A stretch of 64,000 nt of DNA, taken from contig CAVTIC010000002.1 in assembly GCA_963734685.1 (NCBI GenBank), forward strand, positions 186,001 to 250,000, written 5' to 3'. The translations under genes were made by a program, and so were the position numbers. Source of the stretch: JAOUEA01 sp963734685 (lineage in GTDB: Bacteria > Actinomycetota > UBA4738 > HRBIN12). Under the pieces are notes generated by a model. The model was not told the DNA's origin and ran no database searches. It saw nothing but the letters and a program-made list of their open reading frames with translations. Within the stretch, counting starts at the first letter, position 1. Each line of letters starts with the position of its first letter. Positions 27,604-44,612 of this stretch are shown piece by piece.

Positions 27604-30600
27604 TTGCCTGACCAGCTCGTCCCTGTCCGTGAGCGTGTCAGTTTCGCCAAGCTCGACGAGGTCCTGCCGCTTCCCGATCTCGTGGGCATCCAGCGGGGGT
27701 CCTTCGACTCACTGCTGAACGAGGGCCTCAAGGAGGTCCTCGAGGAAGTCTCTCCCATCGAGGACTTCACCGAACAGTTCCAGCTCTATTTCGGGAAGCA
27801 TCAGTTCAAAGAGGTCAAGGCGACCGAAGACGAATGCCGCGACCGCGACATCACCTACAGCGAGCCGCTGTTCGTCGAGGCAACCTTCGTCAACAAGGTG
27901 ACCGGCGAGATCAAGGAACAGGAAGTCTTCATGGGGGACTTCCCGATCATGACCGAGCGGGGCACCTTCATCATCAACGGCACCGAGCGTGTCGTGGTCT
28001 CCCAGCTCGTGCGTTCCCCCGGCGTCTACTTCAGCCGTGAGCTCGACAAGACCTCCGACAAGGAGATCTTCATCGCGAAGATCATCCCGAGCCGCGGCGC
28101 GTGGCTCGAGTTCGACGTCGACAAGAAGGACACCGTCGGCGTGCGCATCGACCGCAAGCGCCGCCAGCTCGTCACCGTGCTCCTGAAGGCGCTCGGCTGG
28201 AGCACCGACGAGATCCTCACGCTGTTCGACAACGCCCCCTCGATCCAGAACACGCTCGAGAAGGACCACGTCGAGACCCAGGAAGAGGCGCTCGAGGACA
28301 TCTACCGCAAGCTCCGCCCGGGCGAGCCGCCCACGGCCGAGAGCGCGAAGACCCTGCTCGAGAACCTGTTCTTCAACCCCAAGCGCTACGACGTGGCCAA
28401 GGTCGGCCGGCACAAGGTCGACAAGAAGCTGGGCAAGGCCGAGAGCACCCTGATGAAGCAGCTGCGCGCGCACCACAAGGCGCTCGGCGAGCTCGACAAC
28501 CCCGACAAGAAGGCCTGGGAGCAGTTCCGCTACCGGGTCTTCTCCGACCAGCTCAAGGACGAGCTGGGCGCCGGTGCTCCCAAGTACAAGGCCGTCCTCA
28601 CCTACGAGGACATGCTGAAGACGGTCCGCTACCTCGTGAAGCTCCACGCCGGCGAGGAGGGCTACGACCCCGACGACATCGACCACTTCGGCAACCGCCG
28701 CCTGCGGAGCGTCGGCGAGCTGATCCAGAACCAGATCCGCATCGGTCTCAGCCGGATGGAGACGAGTGGTCAAGGAGCGCATGACCACCCAGGACGTCGA
28801 GGCGATCACGCCCCAGACGCTGATCAACATCCGCCCGGTGGTGGCCTCGATCAAGGAGTTCTTCGGCACCTCGCAGCTCTCGCAGTTCATGGACCAGACC
28901 AACACGCTCGCGGGCCTCACCCACAAGCGGCGCCTCTCGGCGCTGGGGCCGGGCGGTCTCTCGCGTGAGCGCGCGGGCTTCGAGGTCCGCGACGTGCACC
29001 CGTCGCACTACGGTCGCATGTGCCCGATCGAGACGCCGGAGGGTCCGAACATCGGCCTGATCGGGTCGCTCTCGAGCTACGGGCGCATCAACGAGTTCGG
29101 GTTCATCGAGACCCCGTACCGCCGCGTCGAGGCCGGCAAGATCACCTCGAAGATCGACTACCTCTCGGCCGACGAGGAAGACCGCCACGTCATCGCGCAG
29201 GCCAACACGGCCTACGACCTGAAGACGGGCAAGATGCTCGGCGACTCCGTGCTCGTGCGGCGCAAGGGCGGCGAGGTCGACTCCGTGCCGCCGGCCGAGG
29301 TCGACTACATGGACGTCTCCCCGAAGCAGCTCGTCTCGGTGGCGGCGGCGCTGATCCCGTTCCTCGAGCACGACGACGCGAACCGGGCGCTGATGGGCGC
29401 CAACATGCAGAAGCAGGCCGTGCCCCTGCTCCGCTCCGAGGCCCCGCTGGTGGGCACCGGGGTCGAGTTCCGCGCGGCGGTCGACGCCGGCGACGTGGTC
29501 GTCGCCGAGGAAGCCGGGCTGGTCGACGACGTCTCGGCCGACGAGATCATCGTGAAGGAGCGCAGCGGCGAGCTGCGCACCTACAACCTGCAGAAGTTCC
29601 AGCGGTCGAACCAGGGCACCAACATCAACCAGAAGCCGCTCGTGGCCGCCGGCGACAGGGTGGTCAAGGGTCAGGTCATCTCCGACGGACCGTCGACCGA
29701 GGCCGCCGAGATCGCGCTCGGCAAGAACCTCGTGGTCGCCTACATGCCGTGGGAGGGCCACAACTACGAGGACGCGATCATCCTGTCCGAGCGTCTGGTG
29801 AAGGACGACGTCCTCACCTCGATCCACATCGAGGAGCACGAGGTCGACGCCCGCGACACGAAGCTCGGGGCCGAGGAGATCACGCGCGACATCCCCAACG
29901 TCTCCGAGGAGATCCTGAAGGACCTCGACGAGCGCGGCATCGTGCGCATCGGGGCCGAGGTGAACCCCGGCGACTACCTCGTGGGCAAGGTCACCCCCAA
30001 GGGCGAGACCGAGCTCACGCCCGAGGAGCGCCTGCTCCGCGCGATCTTCGGCGAGAAGGCGCGCGAGGTGCGCGACACCTCGCTCAAGGTGCCGCACGGC
30101 GAGCAGGGCAAGGTCATCGGGGTGCGCGTGTTCAGCCGCGACGACGGCGACGAGCTCTCGCCCGGCGTGAACCAGCTGGTGCGCGTCTACGTCGCCCAGA
30201 AGCGCAAGATCTCCGACGGCGACAAGCTGGCCGGCCGGCACGGCAACAAGGGCGTGATCGCGACGATCCTGCCCGAGGAAGACATGCCGTTCCTGCCCGA
30301 CGGCACGCCGGTCGACATCATCCTGAACCCGCTCGGCGTGCCGAGCCGGATGAACCTCGGGCAGGTGCTCGAGGCCCATCTCGGCCTGGCGGCCCTGTGG
30401 GGCTTCTCCAAGGACGGCATCGACCACGAGGGTCCGGTGCACGTCGCGACCCCGGTGTTCGACGGCGCGCGCGAGGACGAGATCCTCGAGGCGATCCGCT
30501 CGGTGCACCCCAACCGCGACGGCCGGAGCATGGTCGACGAGGTCGGCAAGTCCCAGCTGTTCGACGGGCGCACCGGCCAGCCGTACGAGGAGCCGATCAC

Positions 30601-31060
30601 GGTGGGCGTCGCCTACATCCTGAAGCTGCTCCACCTGGTCGACGACAAGATCCACGCCCGCTCGACCGGCCCGTACTCGATGATCACGCAGCAGCCCCTC
30701 GGCGGGAAGGCCCAGTTCGGCGGCCAGCGGTTCGGCGAGATGGAGGTGTGGGCCCTCGAGGCCTACGGTGCCGCCTACGCCCTGCAGGAGCTGCTCACGA
30801 TCAAGTCCGACGACGTGCTCGGCCGCGTGAAGGTCTACGAGGCCATCGTGAAGGGCGAGAACATCCCCGAGCCGGGCATCCCCGAGTCGTTCAAGGTGCT
30901 GATCAAGGAGATGCAGTCGCTCTGCCTCAACGTCGAGGTGCGTTCCTCGACCGGCGAGCAGATCGAGCTGCGCGAGACCGACGAGGACGTCTTCCGAGCC
31001 GCCGAGGAGCTCGGCATCGATCTCAGCCGGCGCGAGCCGGCGGGGGCGGACTTCGATTGA
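27604..31060 (+). CDS. rpoB: RNA polymerase beta subunit (one frameshift as read)
   Basis: TTG start after GGGAGGGG; about 1151 residues once one base is removed. The frame breaks at 28762, where an extra A turns the expected GLSRMERVVKERMTTQDVEA into a shifted reading. Everything before and after matches beta. The rifampicin-binding cluster, near residues 420-450, reads GTSQLSQFMDQTNTLAGLTH and KRRLSALGPGGL, a sensitive-type sequence with Asp, His and Ser at the usual resistance positions. The C-terminus has GGKAQFGGQRFGEMEVWALE. Beta forms the catalytic cleft with RpoC. As the gene is essential, the indel is most likely an error. It is normally fused transcriptionally to rplJL, which here lies 11 kb upstream. 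Confidence 0.97.
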
Positions 31061-31152
31061 ACGCCGGAGAGCCGGGCGGGAACACGCGAGCGTTGAACGT
31101 TGTGAAGAAGAGCGATCCACGCCCGAAGCCACACGAGGAGGCGAGCGCTTAA

Positions 31153-35109
<3,957 letters not shown>

Positions 35110-35112
35110 CGG

Positions 35113-35628
35113 CTACTGGAGCCACCAGAGGGGACGACGGGCCGGCTCGAGGGCGCGGTCGACCGTGGTCATCAGCTCCACGAGCCGTCGCCGGTCGGCG
35201 CCGTCGAGGCGTCGCGTGATCGGTGCGAACCGGTCGTCCGCCAGGTCGATCATGCGGCCGAGGCGGTGGCGGCCGAGGTCGGTGATGCGGTACGGCTTGG
35301 CCTGCTCGTGCTCGTAGCCCTCGACGCGCTCGACGAGCCCCGCCCAGTCGAGGCGGTCGAGCACGCCTCGGCTCGCCTGTCGTGTGACCCTGAGGCGCCG
35401 AGCCATCTCGTTCAGGCATAGGTTCGGCGTCTCCTGCAGGAGGACGAGCATGCGGAACTGGGCGTAGGAGACGAAGTTGCCTTCGAAGGCTTGGTCGAGC
35501 GTCACCCGGATGCGTTGATGCAGCAGGTGATGCGTGTCGATGATGTCCCAGGCGTTGGGATCGGGCTCGTTCCACTCGTGGTGAAGCGTGCACGGCATGG
35601 AGCATGTTCTACCGGGAAGGTCCGACAC
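35113..35628 (-). CDS. MarR-family transcriptional regulator
   Basis: 171 residues, or 161 if the ATG at 35598 is used. The winged helix-turn-helix lies at roughly residues 55-120: FVSYAQFRMLVLLQETPNLC, LNEMARRLRVTRQASRGVLD as recognition segment, and WAGLVERVEGYEHEQAKPYR as the wing. The flanking N- and C-terminal helices would form the dimer interface. MarR proteins sense small ligands and usually repress an adjacent operon. Here the neighbours are rpoC, which is convergent, and an IMPase-family gene, so the target is not obvious. Confidence 0.88.
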   Translation of the reverse strand: MSDLPGRTCSMPCTLHHEWNEPDPNAWDIIDTHHLLHQRIRVTLDQAFEGNFVSYAQFRMLVLLQETPNLCLNEMARRLRVTRQASRGVLDRLDWAGLVERVEGYEHEQAKPYRITDLGRHRLGRMIDLADDRFAPITRRLDGADRRRLVELMTTVDRALEPARRPLWWLQ

Positions 35629-35784
35629 CGGTGTCGATCGGGTTCCTCGCGCGGCGACTTGGCATGGACCTCCGTAGTGGCGCCTGCGATCGAAGAGTGA
35701 GGTCCCTGCCTAGTCGCTGCGAAGAGACGAACGTGTCTCTCCTGCCCAGCCGCGCCGACGAAGGTCGCGCCGCCCACGGATCAG

Positions 35785-36588
35785 CTACCCCGCGGCCAGC
35801 TCCAGCAGCGCCTCGTGCACCGCAGCCCCACCCGCGAGGATGTCGCCCTCGAGCCACCCGTTCCCGCCCGACCAGTCGGTCACGATCCCGCCGGCTTCCT
35901 CGATCAGCAGACCCCCGGCCGCCACGTCCCACGGCGCCAGGGCCAGCTCGAAGAACCCGTCGAACACGCCCGCCGCGACCCACGCCAGGTCCAGCGCCGC
36001 CGCCCCGGGCCGTCTGAGGTCCTCGAACCGCTCCAACGCCCCCTCCAGCGCCGGGAGGTATCGGGTCGAGAGGAGGTCCTTGCGCCGGAACGGGAACCCC
36101 GTCGCCACGACCGCCCGATCCACGCCCCGACCGCCCACCCGCAGTCGCACGGCTCCGGAGCCGTCCGGGGGCACACGCCACGCGCCCTCGCCTCGCCCCG
36201 CCACCCACGTCTCGCCCAGGAACGGCGCGCTCACCGCGCCCGCGACGGGCCTCCCCTCACGCACCAGCGCCACCGACACACCCACCGCCCAGAACCCGCG
36301 CGCGAAGTTCGTGGTGCCGTCGAGGGGGTCGACCACCCAGGCGTCGCGCACGTCGGCGCCGCCGCCTTCTTCGCCGTGCATCGGCACGCCGCCACCCTCG
36401 GCCGCCAGGAGCTCGCCGATCGCGCGTTCCGAAGCCAGGTCGACCTCGGTCACCCAGTCCCCGGGCAGGTCCTTCTGCAGCGCCGCAACGCCTCCGAGCC
36501 CTGCCTCGCGTACGACGGCCGCGCCCACCTCCGCGGCCTGCGCCGCGACCGACGCCTCCCGGCGCACGGGCAAGGACAGGGACCCCAT
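35785..36588 (-). CDS. Inositol monophosphatase-family phosphatase
   Basis: 267 residues with every metal-site motif of the family: DWVTEVDLASE (44-54), HGEEGG (71-76), WVVDPLDGTTNFARG (84-98) and PWDVAAGGLLIEEAGG near 218-233. Such Mg-dependent, Li-sensitive enzymes dephosphorylate inositol-1-phosphate, histidinol phosphate, PAP or fructose-1,6-bisphosphate. In actinobacteria the inositol and histidinol branches are the usual candidates, and I cannot separate them by eye. It is divergent from rpsL across about 290 bp. Confidence 0.88.
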   Translation of the reverse strand: MGSLSLPVRREASVAAQAAEVGAAVVREAGLGGVAALQKDLPGDWVTEVDLASERAIGELLAAEGGGVPMHGEEGGGADVRDAWVVDPLDGTTNFARGFWAVGVSVALVREGRPVAGAVSAPFLGETWVAGRGEGAWRVPPDGSGAVRLRVGGRGVDRAVVATGFPFRRKDLLSTRYLPALEGALERFEDLRRPGAAALDLAWVAAGVFDGFFELALAPWDVAAGGLLIEEAGGIVTDWSGGNGWLEGDILAGGAAVHEALLELAAG

Positions 36589-36673
36589 CGGGCGGGTAAC
36601 CTAGCAGGACGTACGCCGCGTCCGGGGAGGGCGGCAGGTCACCTCAAGGGCCTGCCCAGGCACCCCGTCCACG

Positions 36674-36702
36674 TTGACGCTCGTGCGTGTGACCTGTAGC
36701 TT
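36674..36702 (+). promoter_or_regulatory. Promoter-like site upstream of rpsL
   Basis: TTGACG (36674-36679), 17 bp spacing, TAGCTT (36697-36702), about 180 bp before rpsL in the 293-bp divergent region. The long GC-rich leader that follows could fold strongly, but I recognise no known ribosomal-protein leader in it. Confidence 0.55.
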
Positions 36703-36881
36703 TATCGTTCGCGCCCCGGCTCGGCGGGCCACCGGCGCGTTCGGCTCCTCTCAGGAGTGGGGAACCCCCGAAAGGGCATGCGGCTGTTGCGGCTGCGCCC
36801 GGGAGGCTCCCGAACGGCCCGCGGGTTCGGCTCACGCCGGGCTCCGGTGTTTGACAACGACAGAGTGCAGACGAGAGATCT

Positions 36882-37256
36882 ATGCCCACGATCGAGCAAC
36901 TGGTACGCAAGGGGCGCACCGCCCCGAAGGCGAAGACGAAGGCTCCCGCGCTGAAGGGGTCCCCTCAGCGGCGCGGCGTCTGCACGCGTGTCATGACCTT
37001 CACCCCGAAGAAGCCGAACTCGGCGCTGCGCAAGGTGGCGCGCGTGCGGCTCACGTCGCAGGTCGAGGTCACGGCCTACATCCCCGGCGAGGGACACAAC
37101 CTGCAGGAGCACTCGATCGTGCTCGTGCGCGGCGGCCGTGTGAAGGACCTGCCGGGCGTCCGCTACAAGATCGTCCGCGGCACGCTCGACACCGCCGGCG
37201 TCAAGGACCGCAGGCAGGCCCGCTCCCGCTACGGCGCGAAGAAGAGCGGGGAGTAA
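36882..37256 (+). CDS. rpsL: 30S ribosomal protein S12
   Basis: 124 residues, normal length. S12 sits at the decoding centre. The two loops touched by streptomycin-resistance mutations are wild type: TPKKPNSALRK and GGRVKDLPGVRY with both lysines. The extended basic N-terminus (LVRKGRTAPKAKTKAPALKG) and C-terminus (RSRYGAKKSGE) are typical. It is the first gene of the rpsL-rpsG-fusA-tuf operon, 3 bp from rpsG. Confidence 0.98.
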   Translation: MPTIEQLVRKGRTAPKAKTKAPALKGSPQRRGVCTRVMTFTPKKPNSALRKVARVRLTSQVEVTAYIPGEGHNLQEHSIVLVRGGRVKDLPGVRYKIVRGTLDTAGVKDRRQARSRYGAKKSGE

Positions 37257-37259
37257 CCG

Positions 37260-37730
37260 ATGCCACGTAAGGGTGCCGCCGTCCGCCGCGAGGTCGCTCC
37301 CGACCCCGTGTACCAGAACCCGCTCGTCACGCAGCTCATCAACAAGGTGCTGCTCGACGGCAAGAAGACCGTGGCCGAGCGCACCGTCTACGAGGCGCTC
37401 GAGCAGATCAGCCAGAAGACCGCCAACGACCCGGTCATCACCCTCAAGCGCGCCGTCGACAACGTGCGGCCGATGCTCGAGGTCAAGTCGCGCCGGGTCG
37501 GGGGCGCGTCCTACCAGGTACCCATCGAGGTCAAGCCGCAGCGCGGCACGACGCTCGCGCTCCGCTGGCTCGTGAACTACAGCCGTGCTCGTCGCGAGAA
37601 CTCGATGGCCGAGCGGCTCACCGCCGAGATCATGGACGCCGCCAACGGCGCCGGCACCTCGGTGAAGCGCCGCGAAGACATGCACAAGATGGCCGAGGCC
37701 AACAAGGCCTTCGCTCACTACCGCTGGTGA
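37260..37730 (+). CDS. rpsG: 30S ribosomal protein S7
   Basis: 156 residues, the standard bacterial size. S7 nucleates assembly of the 30S head and lines the E site. PRKGAAVRREVAPDPVYQNP opens the protein and the rRNA-binding helix contains RRVGGASYQVPIEVKPQR. The C-terminal KRREDMHKMAEANKAFAHYR is conserved. In other bacteria S7 is the autoregulator of this operon. A strong palindrome follows before fusA. Confidence 0.98.
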   Translation: MPRKGAAVRREVAPDPVYQNPLVTQLINKVLLDGKKTVAERTVYEALEQISQKTANDPVITLKRAVDNVRPMLEVKSRRVGGASYQVPIEVKPQRGTTLALRWLVNYSRARRENSMAERLTAEIMDAANGAGTSVKRREDMHKMAEANKAFAHYRW

Positions 37731-37746
37731 GCGACGAGACCGAACC

Positions 37747-37770
37747 GAACCGGCCCGCGCGGGCCGGTTC
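37747..37770 (+). terminator. Perfect 24-bp palindrome between rpsG and fusA
   Basis: GAACCGGCCCGC at 37747-37758 is followed directly by its reverse complement, GCGGGCCGGTTC. The RNA would form a very stable stem 22 nt before fusA, with no U-run. It may be an attenuator, an RNA-processing or stability element separating ribosomal from factor expression, or a protein site. Confidence 0.55.
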
Positions 37771-37791
37771 TCGACTGAAGGGGCGCCGTTG

Positions 37792-39954
<2,163 letters not shown>

Positions 39955-39989
39955 GGCCAGGGAGCCCCAGGGACGAGGAGAGGAGAACG

Positions 39990-41174
<1,185 letters not shown>

Positions 41175-41218
41175 CCGGGCTCGAACGAGCTCGAGGAAGC
41201 CAAGAGAGGCGCGAAACC

Positions 41219-41527
41219 GTGGCAGGACCCAAGATCCGCATCAAGCTCCGGGCCTACGACCACCGGATGCTCGACGTCGCCGCGCGCGACATCGTCGAGC
41301 ACGTCACCCGCACGGGTGCGAAGGTCGTCGGTCCGGTGCCGCTGCCGACGGAGCGCTCCATCTACACGGTGATCCGGTCGCCGCACAAGTACAAGGACTC
41401 GCGCGAGCACTTCCAGATGCTCACGCACAAGCGGGTCATCGACATCGTCGACGCGACCTCCAAGACGGTGCAGGAGCTGCAACGCCTGAACCTGTCGGCC
41501 GGCGTCGACATCGAGATCAAGCTCTGA
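41219..41527 (+). CDS. rpsJ: 30S ribosomal protein S10
   Basis: 102 residues with a GTG start after AGAGGCG. S10 is part of the 30S head and also the NusE partner of NusB in antitermination. IRIKLRAYDHRMLDVAARDI, VVGPVPLPTERSIYTVIRSP and SREHFQMLTHKRVIDIVD are the conserved blocks. First gene of the S10 cluster; no separate promoter was identified in the short spacer after tuf. Confidence 0.98.
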   Translation: MAGPKIRIKLRAYDHRMLDVAARDIVEHVTRTGAKVVGPVPLPTERSIYTVIRSPHKYKDSREHFQMLTHKRVIDIVDATSKTVQELQRLNLSAGVDIEIKL

Positions 41528-41535
41528 GGACAGGC

Positions 41536-42201
41536 ATGCCGAACGACATGACGAGCGTGAAAGGGATCCTCGGTACGAAGCTGGGCATGACCCAGATCTT
41601 CGACGACACGCACGCCGTGCCGGTCACCGTGATCAAGGCGGGACCGTGCGTGGTCGCGCAGATCAAGACCGAGCAGCGCGACGGCTACGACGCCGTGCAG
41701 CTCGCGTTCGGCGACGTCCGTCCGAACCAGGTCACGAAGCCGATGAAGGGGCACTTCGAGTCGAACTCGGCGGAGCCGCAGCGTCACGTGGTGGAGCTGC
41801 GCACCGGCGACGCCGCCTCCTACACATCCGGACAGGAGCTGCGCGCCGACGTCTTCGCCGCAGGCGACCTGGTCGACGTCGTGGGCGTGTCGAAGGGCAA
41901 GGGCTTCGCCGGTGTGATGAAGCGTCACGGGTTCGCCGGTCTGAAGGCGAGCCACGGTACGCATCGCGTGCACCGCGCGCCGGGCGCGATCGGCGCCTGC
42001 GCCACGCCCAGCCGGGTGTTCAAGGGCATGCGCATGGCCGGCCAACACGGCAATGCCCGCGTGACGGTGTTGAACCTGCAGGTCGTGCAGGCCGACCCCG
42101 AGCGCAACCTGCTCCTCGTGAGGGGCGCGGTGCCCGGCCCCGAGGGTGGGCTCGTGATGGTGCGATCCGCGGTCAAGACGCCGGCGACGAAGGGTGCCTG
42201 A
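41536..42201 (+). CDS. rplC: 50S ribosomal protein L3
   Basis: 221 residues from the ATG after GAGGACAGGC; an in-frame ATG four codons later is the alternative start. L3 is an early assembly protein with a loop reaching the peptidyl-transferase centre. ILGTKLGMTQIFDD opens the protein. The conserved KGKGFAGVMKRHGFAG block and GSIG-like region (GAIGACATPSRVFKGMRMAG) sit at 118-170, and the end LLLVRGAVPGPEGGLVMVRS is typical. One base separates it from rplD. Confidence 0.97.
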   Translation: MPNDMTSVKGILGTKLGMTQIFDDTHAVPVTVIKAGPCVVAQIKTEQRDGYDAVQLAFGDVRPNQVTKPMKGHFESNSAEPQRHVVELRTGDAASYTSGQELRADVFAAGDLVDVVGVSKGKGFAGVMKRHGFAGLKASHGTHRVHRAPGAIGACATPSRVFKGMRMAGQHGNARVTVLNLQVVQADPERNLLLVRGAVPGPEGGLVMVRSAVKTPATKGA

Positions 42202-42202
42202 C

Positions 42203-42865
42203 ATGGCGACGATCGACATCCTCGACGCCCAGGGCAAGAAGTCGGGTTCGCGCGACCTCGCGGCCGATATCTTCGAGGCACCGGTGAGCGTGCCGTTGAT
42301 GCACCAGGTCGTGGTCGCGGGGCTCGCCGGCATCCGTGCGGGCACGCACTCGACGAAGACCCGTGGCGACGTCTCCGGCGGCGGCAAGAAACCGTGGCGG
42401 CAGAAGGGCACCGGGCGCTCGCGCCAGGGCTCGATCCGCTCGCCGCAGTGGGCGGGCGGCGGCGTGGCCCACGGGCCGCACCCGCGCGATCACTCGATGC
42501 GCGTGAACAAGAAGATGAGGAAGGGCGCGCTGCGTTCGGCGCTCACCGACGCGCTGCAGAGCGGCAAGCTCGCCGTCGTCTCCGAGATCACGTTCGACGA
42601 GCCGAAGACCAAACGCGCCATCGAGCTGCTCGGCGCGCTGGGTCTCACCGGGAAGGTGCTGGTCGTGCTCGGTCAGCCGACCGACGACGGCGCGGCCGAG
42701 AAGTCGTTCCGCAACCTTCCCGACGTGAAGGTCGCCTACGCGGGGGGCCTCGGCACCTACGACGTGCTCCGAGCCGACCGGGTGCTGCTGACCGGAGCCG
42801 CGCTCGACGCGATCGAGGGCGCGCCGGCGGCCGACCCCGGAGCAGAGGCGGGTGAGGCGTCGTGA
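42203..42865 (+). CDS. rplD: 50S ribosomal protein L4
   Basis: 220 residues. L4 lines the exit tunnel and in many bacteria represses its own operon. VPLMHQVVVAGLAGIRAGTH and the tunnel loop TRGDVSGGGKKPWRQKGTGR with SRQGSIRSPQW are conserved. The C-terminal part GKVLVVLGQPTDDG leads to an acidic tail. The ATG at 42203 is preferred over an upstream GTG because it lies 1 bp after the rplC stop. GTGA overlap with rplW. Confidence 0.97.
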   Translation: MATIDILDAQGKKSGSRDLAADIFEAPVSVPLMHQVVVAGLAGIRAGTHSTKTRGDVSGGGKKPWRQKGTGRSRQGSIRSPQWAGGGVAHGPHPRDHSMRVNKKMRKGALRSALTDALQSGKLAVVSEITFDEPKTKRAIELLGALGLTGKVLVVLGQPTDDGAAEKSFRNLPDVKVAYAGGLGTYDVLRADRVLLTGAALDAIEGAPAADPGAEAGEAS

Positions 42866-43149
42866 AGACGCACCGTGACGTGATCATCCGGCCGATCGTG
42901 TCGGAGAAGTCCTACGCGGGCCTCGAGCAGAACACCTACACGTTCCTGGTCGACAAGCGTTCGAACAAGACCGAGATCAAGGAGGCCGTCCAGGCGATCT
43001 GGGACGTGCGCGTGATCTCGGTGAACACGCTGCATCGCCGCGGCAAGGTGAAGCGGCGCGGCTACACGAAGGGCAAGCGTCCCGACGAGAAGCGCGCCAT
43101 CGTCACCCTCGCCGAGGGCGACGCGATCGAGATCTTCGAGGGTGGGTAG
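42862..43149 (+). CDS. rplW: 50S ribosomal protein L23
   Basis: 95 residues, GTG start overlapping the rplD stop by 4 bp. L23 sits at the tunnel exit and docks trigger factor and SRP. DVIIRPIVSEKSYAGLEQNT, DKRSNKTEIKEAVQAIWDV and the basic loop HRRGKVKRRGYTKGKRPDEK match the family. Normal length. Confidence 0.97.
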   Translation: MKTHRDVIIRPIVSEKSYAGLEQNTYTFLVDKRSNKTEIKEAVQAIWDVRVISVNTLHRRGKVKRRGYTKGKRPDEKRAIVTLAEGDAIEIFEGG

Positions 43150-43154
43150 CAGAG

Positions 43155-43985
43155 ATGGCCGTCCGTAAGTACAAGCCGACGACCCCGGGCCGACGTGGCG
43201 CGAGCGTCTCGTCGTTCGACGAGATCACGCGTTCGGCCCCCGAGAAGTCGCTGCTCCAGAAGCAGAACCGCAAGGCCGGGCGCAACGTGCACGGTCGCAT
43301 CACGACGCGCCATCAGGGCGGCGGCACCAAGCAGCGCTACCGCGTGATCGATTTCAAGCGGAACAAGGATGGCGTGCCGGCCAAGGTCGCGCACATCGAG
43401 TACGACCCGAACCGGAGCGCCCGGATCGCGCTGCTGCACTACGCCGACGGCGAGAAGCGCTACATCCTCGCGCCGCAAGGCGTGAAGCAGGGCGACCAGC
43501 TCGTGAGCGGGCCGGAGGCCGAGATCCGTCCCGGCAACGCGCTCCCGCTTCGCAACATCCCGGTCGGCACGGTCGTGCACGCGATCGAGCTGAAGCCCGG
43601 CGCCGGCGCCAAGCTGGCGCGCTCGGCGGGCGCGAGCGTGCAGCTCATGGCGAAGGAAGGCGCGATGGCCACGGTGCGGCTGCCATCGGGCGAGACCCGC
43701 CTGGTCCCCGCCGCCGCCAAGGCCACGGTCGGCACGGTCGGCAACCCCGAGCACGAGCTGATCGCGCTCGGCAAGGCGGGTCGTGCCCGGTGGAAGAACA
43801 AGCGCCCGACCGTCCGCGGCGTGGCGATGAACCCCGTCGACCACCCGCTGGGCGGCGGCGAAGGCAAGTCCTCGGGCGGCCGGCACCCCGCGTCGCCGTG
43901 GGGCAAGAAGGAAGGCCGCACACGGAAGAAGAACAAGGCGTCGAACAAGTACATCGTTCGTCGCCGTGGGAAGGGGCGTGGCTAG
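43155..43985 (+). CDS. rplB: 50S ribosomal protein L2
   Basis: 276 residues, the usual size. L2 is required for subunit joining and peptidyl-transferase assembly. Conserved blocks: RKYKPTTPGRRGASVSSFDE, GRNVHGRITTRHQGGGTKQR, the central RNA-binding domain, and the C-terminal loop GVAMNPVDHPLGGGEGKSSG with GRHPASPWGKK, which contains the functionally important His. Directly followed by rpsS with no spacer. Confidence 0.98.
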   Translation: MAVRKYKPTTPGRRGASVSSFDEITRSAPEKSLLQKQNRKAGRNVHGRITTRHQGGGTKQRYRVIDFKRNKDGVPAKVAHIEYDPNRSARIALLHYADGEKRYILAPQGVKQGDQLVSGPEAEIRPGNALPLRNIPVGTVVHAIELKPGAGAKLARSAGASVQLMAKEGAMATVRLPSGETRLVPAAAKATVGTVGNPEHELIALGKAGRARWKNKRPTVRGVAMNPVDHPLGGGEGKSSGGRHPASPWGKKEGRTRKKNKASNKYIVRRRGKGRG

Positions 43986-44267
43986 GTGCCCAGGTCCGTC
44001 AAGAAGGGTCCGTTCGTCGACGAGCACCTCATGGTCAAGGTCGACGAGATGAACAAGAAGGGCGACAAGCGGGTCGTCAAGACCTGGTCCCGTCGCTCCA
44101 CGATCGTGCCCGAGATGCTCGGGCACACGATCGCCGTGCACGACGGCCGCAAGCACGTGCCGGTGTTCATCTCGGAGTCGATGGTGGGGCACAAGCTCGG
44201 CGAGTTCGCGCCGACCCGCACGTTCCGTTCGCACGCGCGGGACGAGCGGCGCACAGGAGTGAGGTAA
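43986..44267 (+). CDS. rpsS: 30S ribosomal protein S19
   Basis: 93 residues, GTG start right after the rplB stop. PRSVKKGPFVDEHLMVKVDE is the standard opening, followed by TWSRRSTIVPEMLGHTIAVH and GHKLGEFAPTRTFRSHA. S19 pairs with S13 in the 30S head near the A-site tRNA. Confidence 0.98.
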   Translation: MPRSVKKGPFVDEHLMVKVDEMNKKGDKRVVKTWSRRSTIVPEMLGHTIAVHDGRKHVPVFISESMVGHKLGEFAPTRTFRSHARDERRTGVR

Positions 44268-44612
44268 GTGGAGGCCCGAGCGAGCATGAAGTACGTGCGC
44301 ACGTCGCCGCGGAAGATGCGGCGCGTGATCGACATGATCCGCGGCCAGCACGTGGTCGAGGCGCGCCGCATCCTTCGCTTCTCGCCGCTCGGGCCCACCC
44401 CGGAGGTCGAGAAGCTGCTGAACTCCGCGATCGCCAACGCCGAGCAGCAGCCCGGCGTGATCGCGGACAACCTGATGGTCTCGCGCGCGTGGGTCGACGA
44501 GGGCCCGACGCTGCGCCGCTACCGGCCGCGCGCGTACGGCCGCGCGACGCGGGTGCGCAAGCGCACCTCGCACGTGACGCTCGTGGTGGAGACGATGGGA
44601 GAGGAAGCCTAG
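44268..44612 (+). CDS. rplV: 50S ribosomal protein L22
   Basis: 114 residues, GTG start abutting rpsS. L22 contacts all six 23S domains, and its beta hairpin lines the exit tunnel where macrolide-resistance changes arise. Seen here: KYVRTSPRKMRRVIDMIRGQ, LNSAIANAEQQPGV and the hairpin RYRPRAYGRATRVRKRTSHV. The stop overlaps the rpsC start by 1 bp. Confidence 0.97.
   Translation: MEARASMKYVRTSPRKMRRVIDMIRGQHVVEARRILRFSPLGPTPEVEKLLNSAIANAEQQPGVIADNLMVSRAWVDEGPTLRRYRPRAYGRATRVRKRTSHVTLVVETMGEEA

Noticed and set aside
28740..28790. Programmed frameshift in rpoB
   Set aside because: The extra A at 28762 is not in a slippery heptamer or next to a rare codon or stem, and no rpoB is known to need one. 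Similar indels occur in many unrelated genes here, so sequence error is more likely.
36703..36881. Known ribosomal-protein leader or riboswitch before rpsL
   Set aside because: The region is GC-rich and would fold, but I could not match it to any leader class by eye, so no RNA feature was called.
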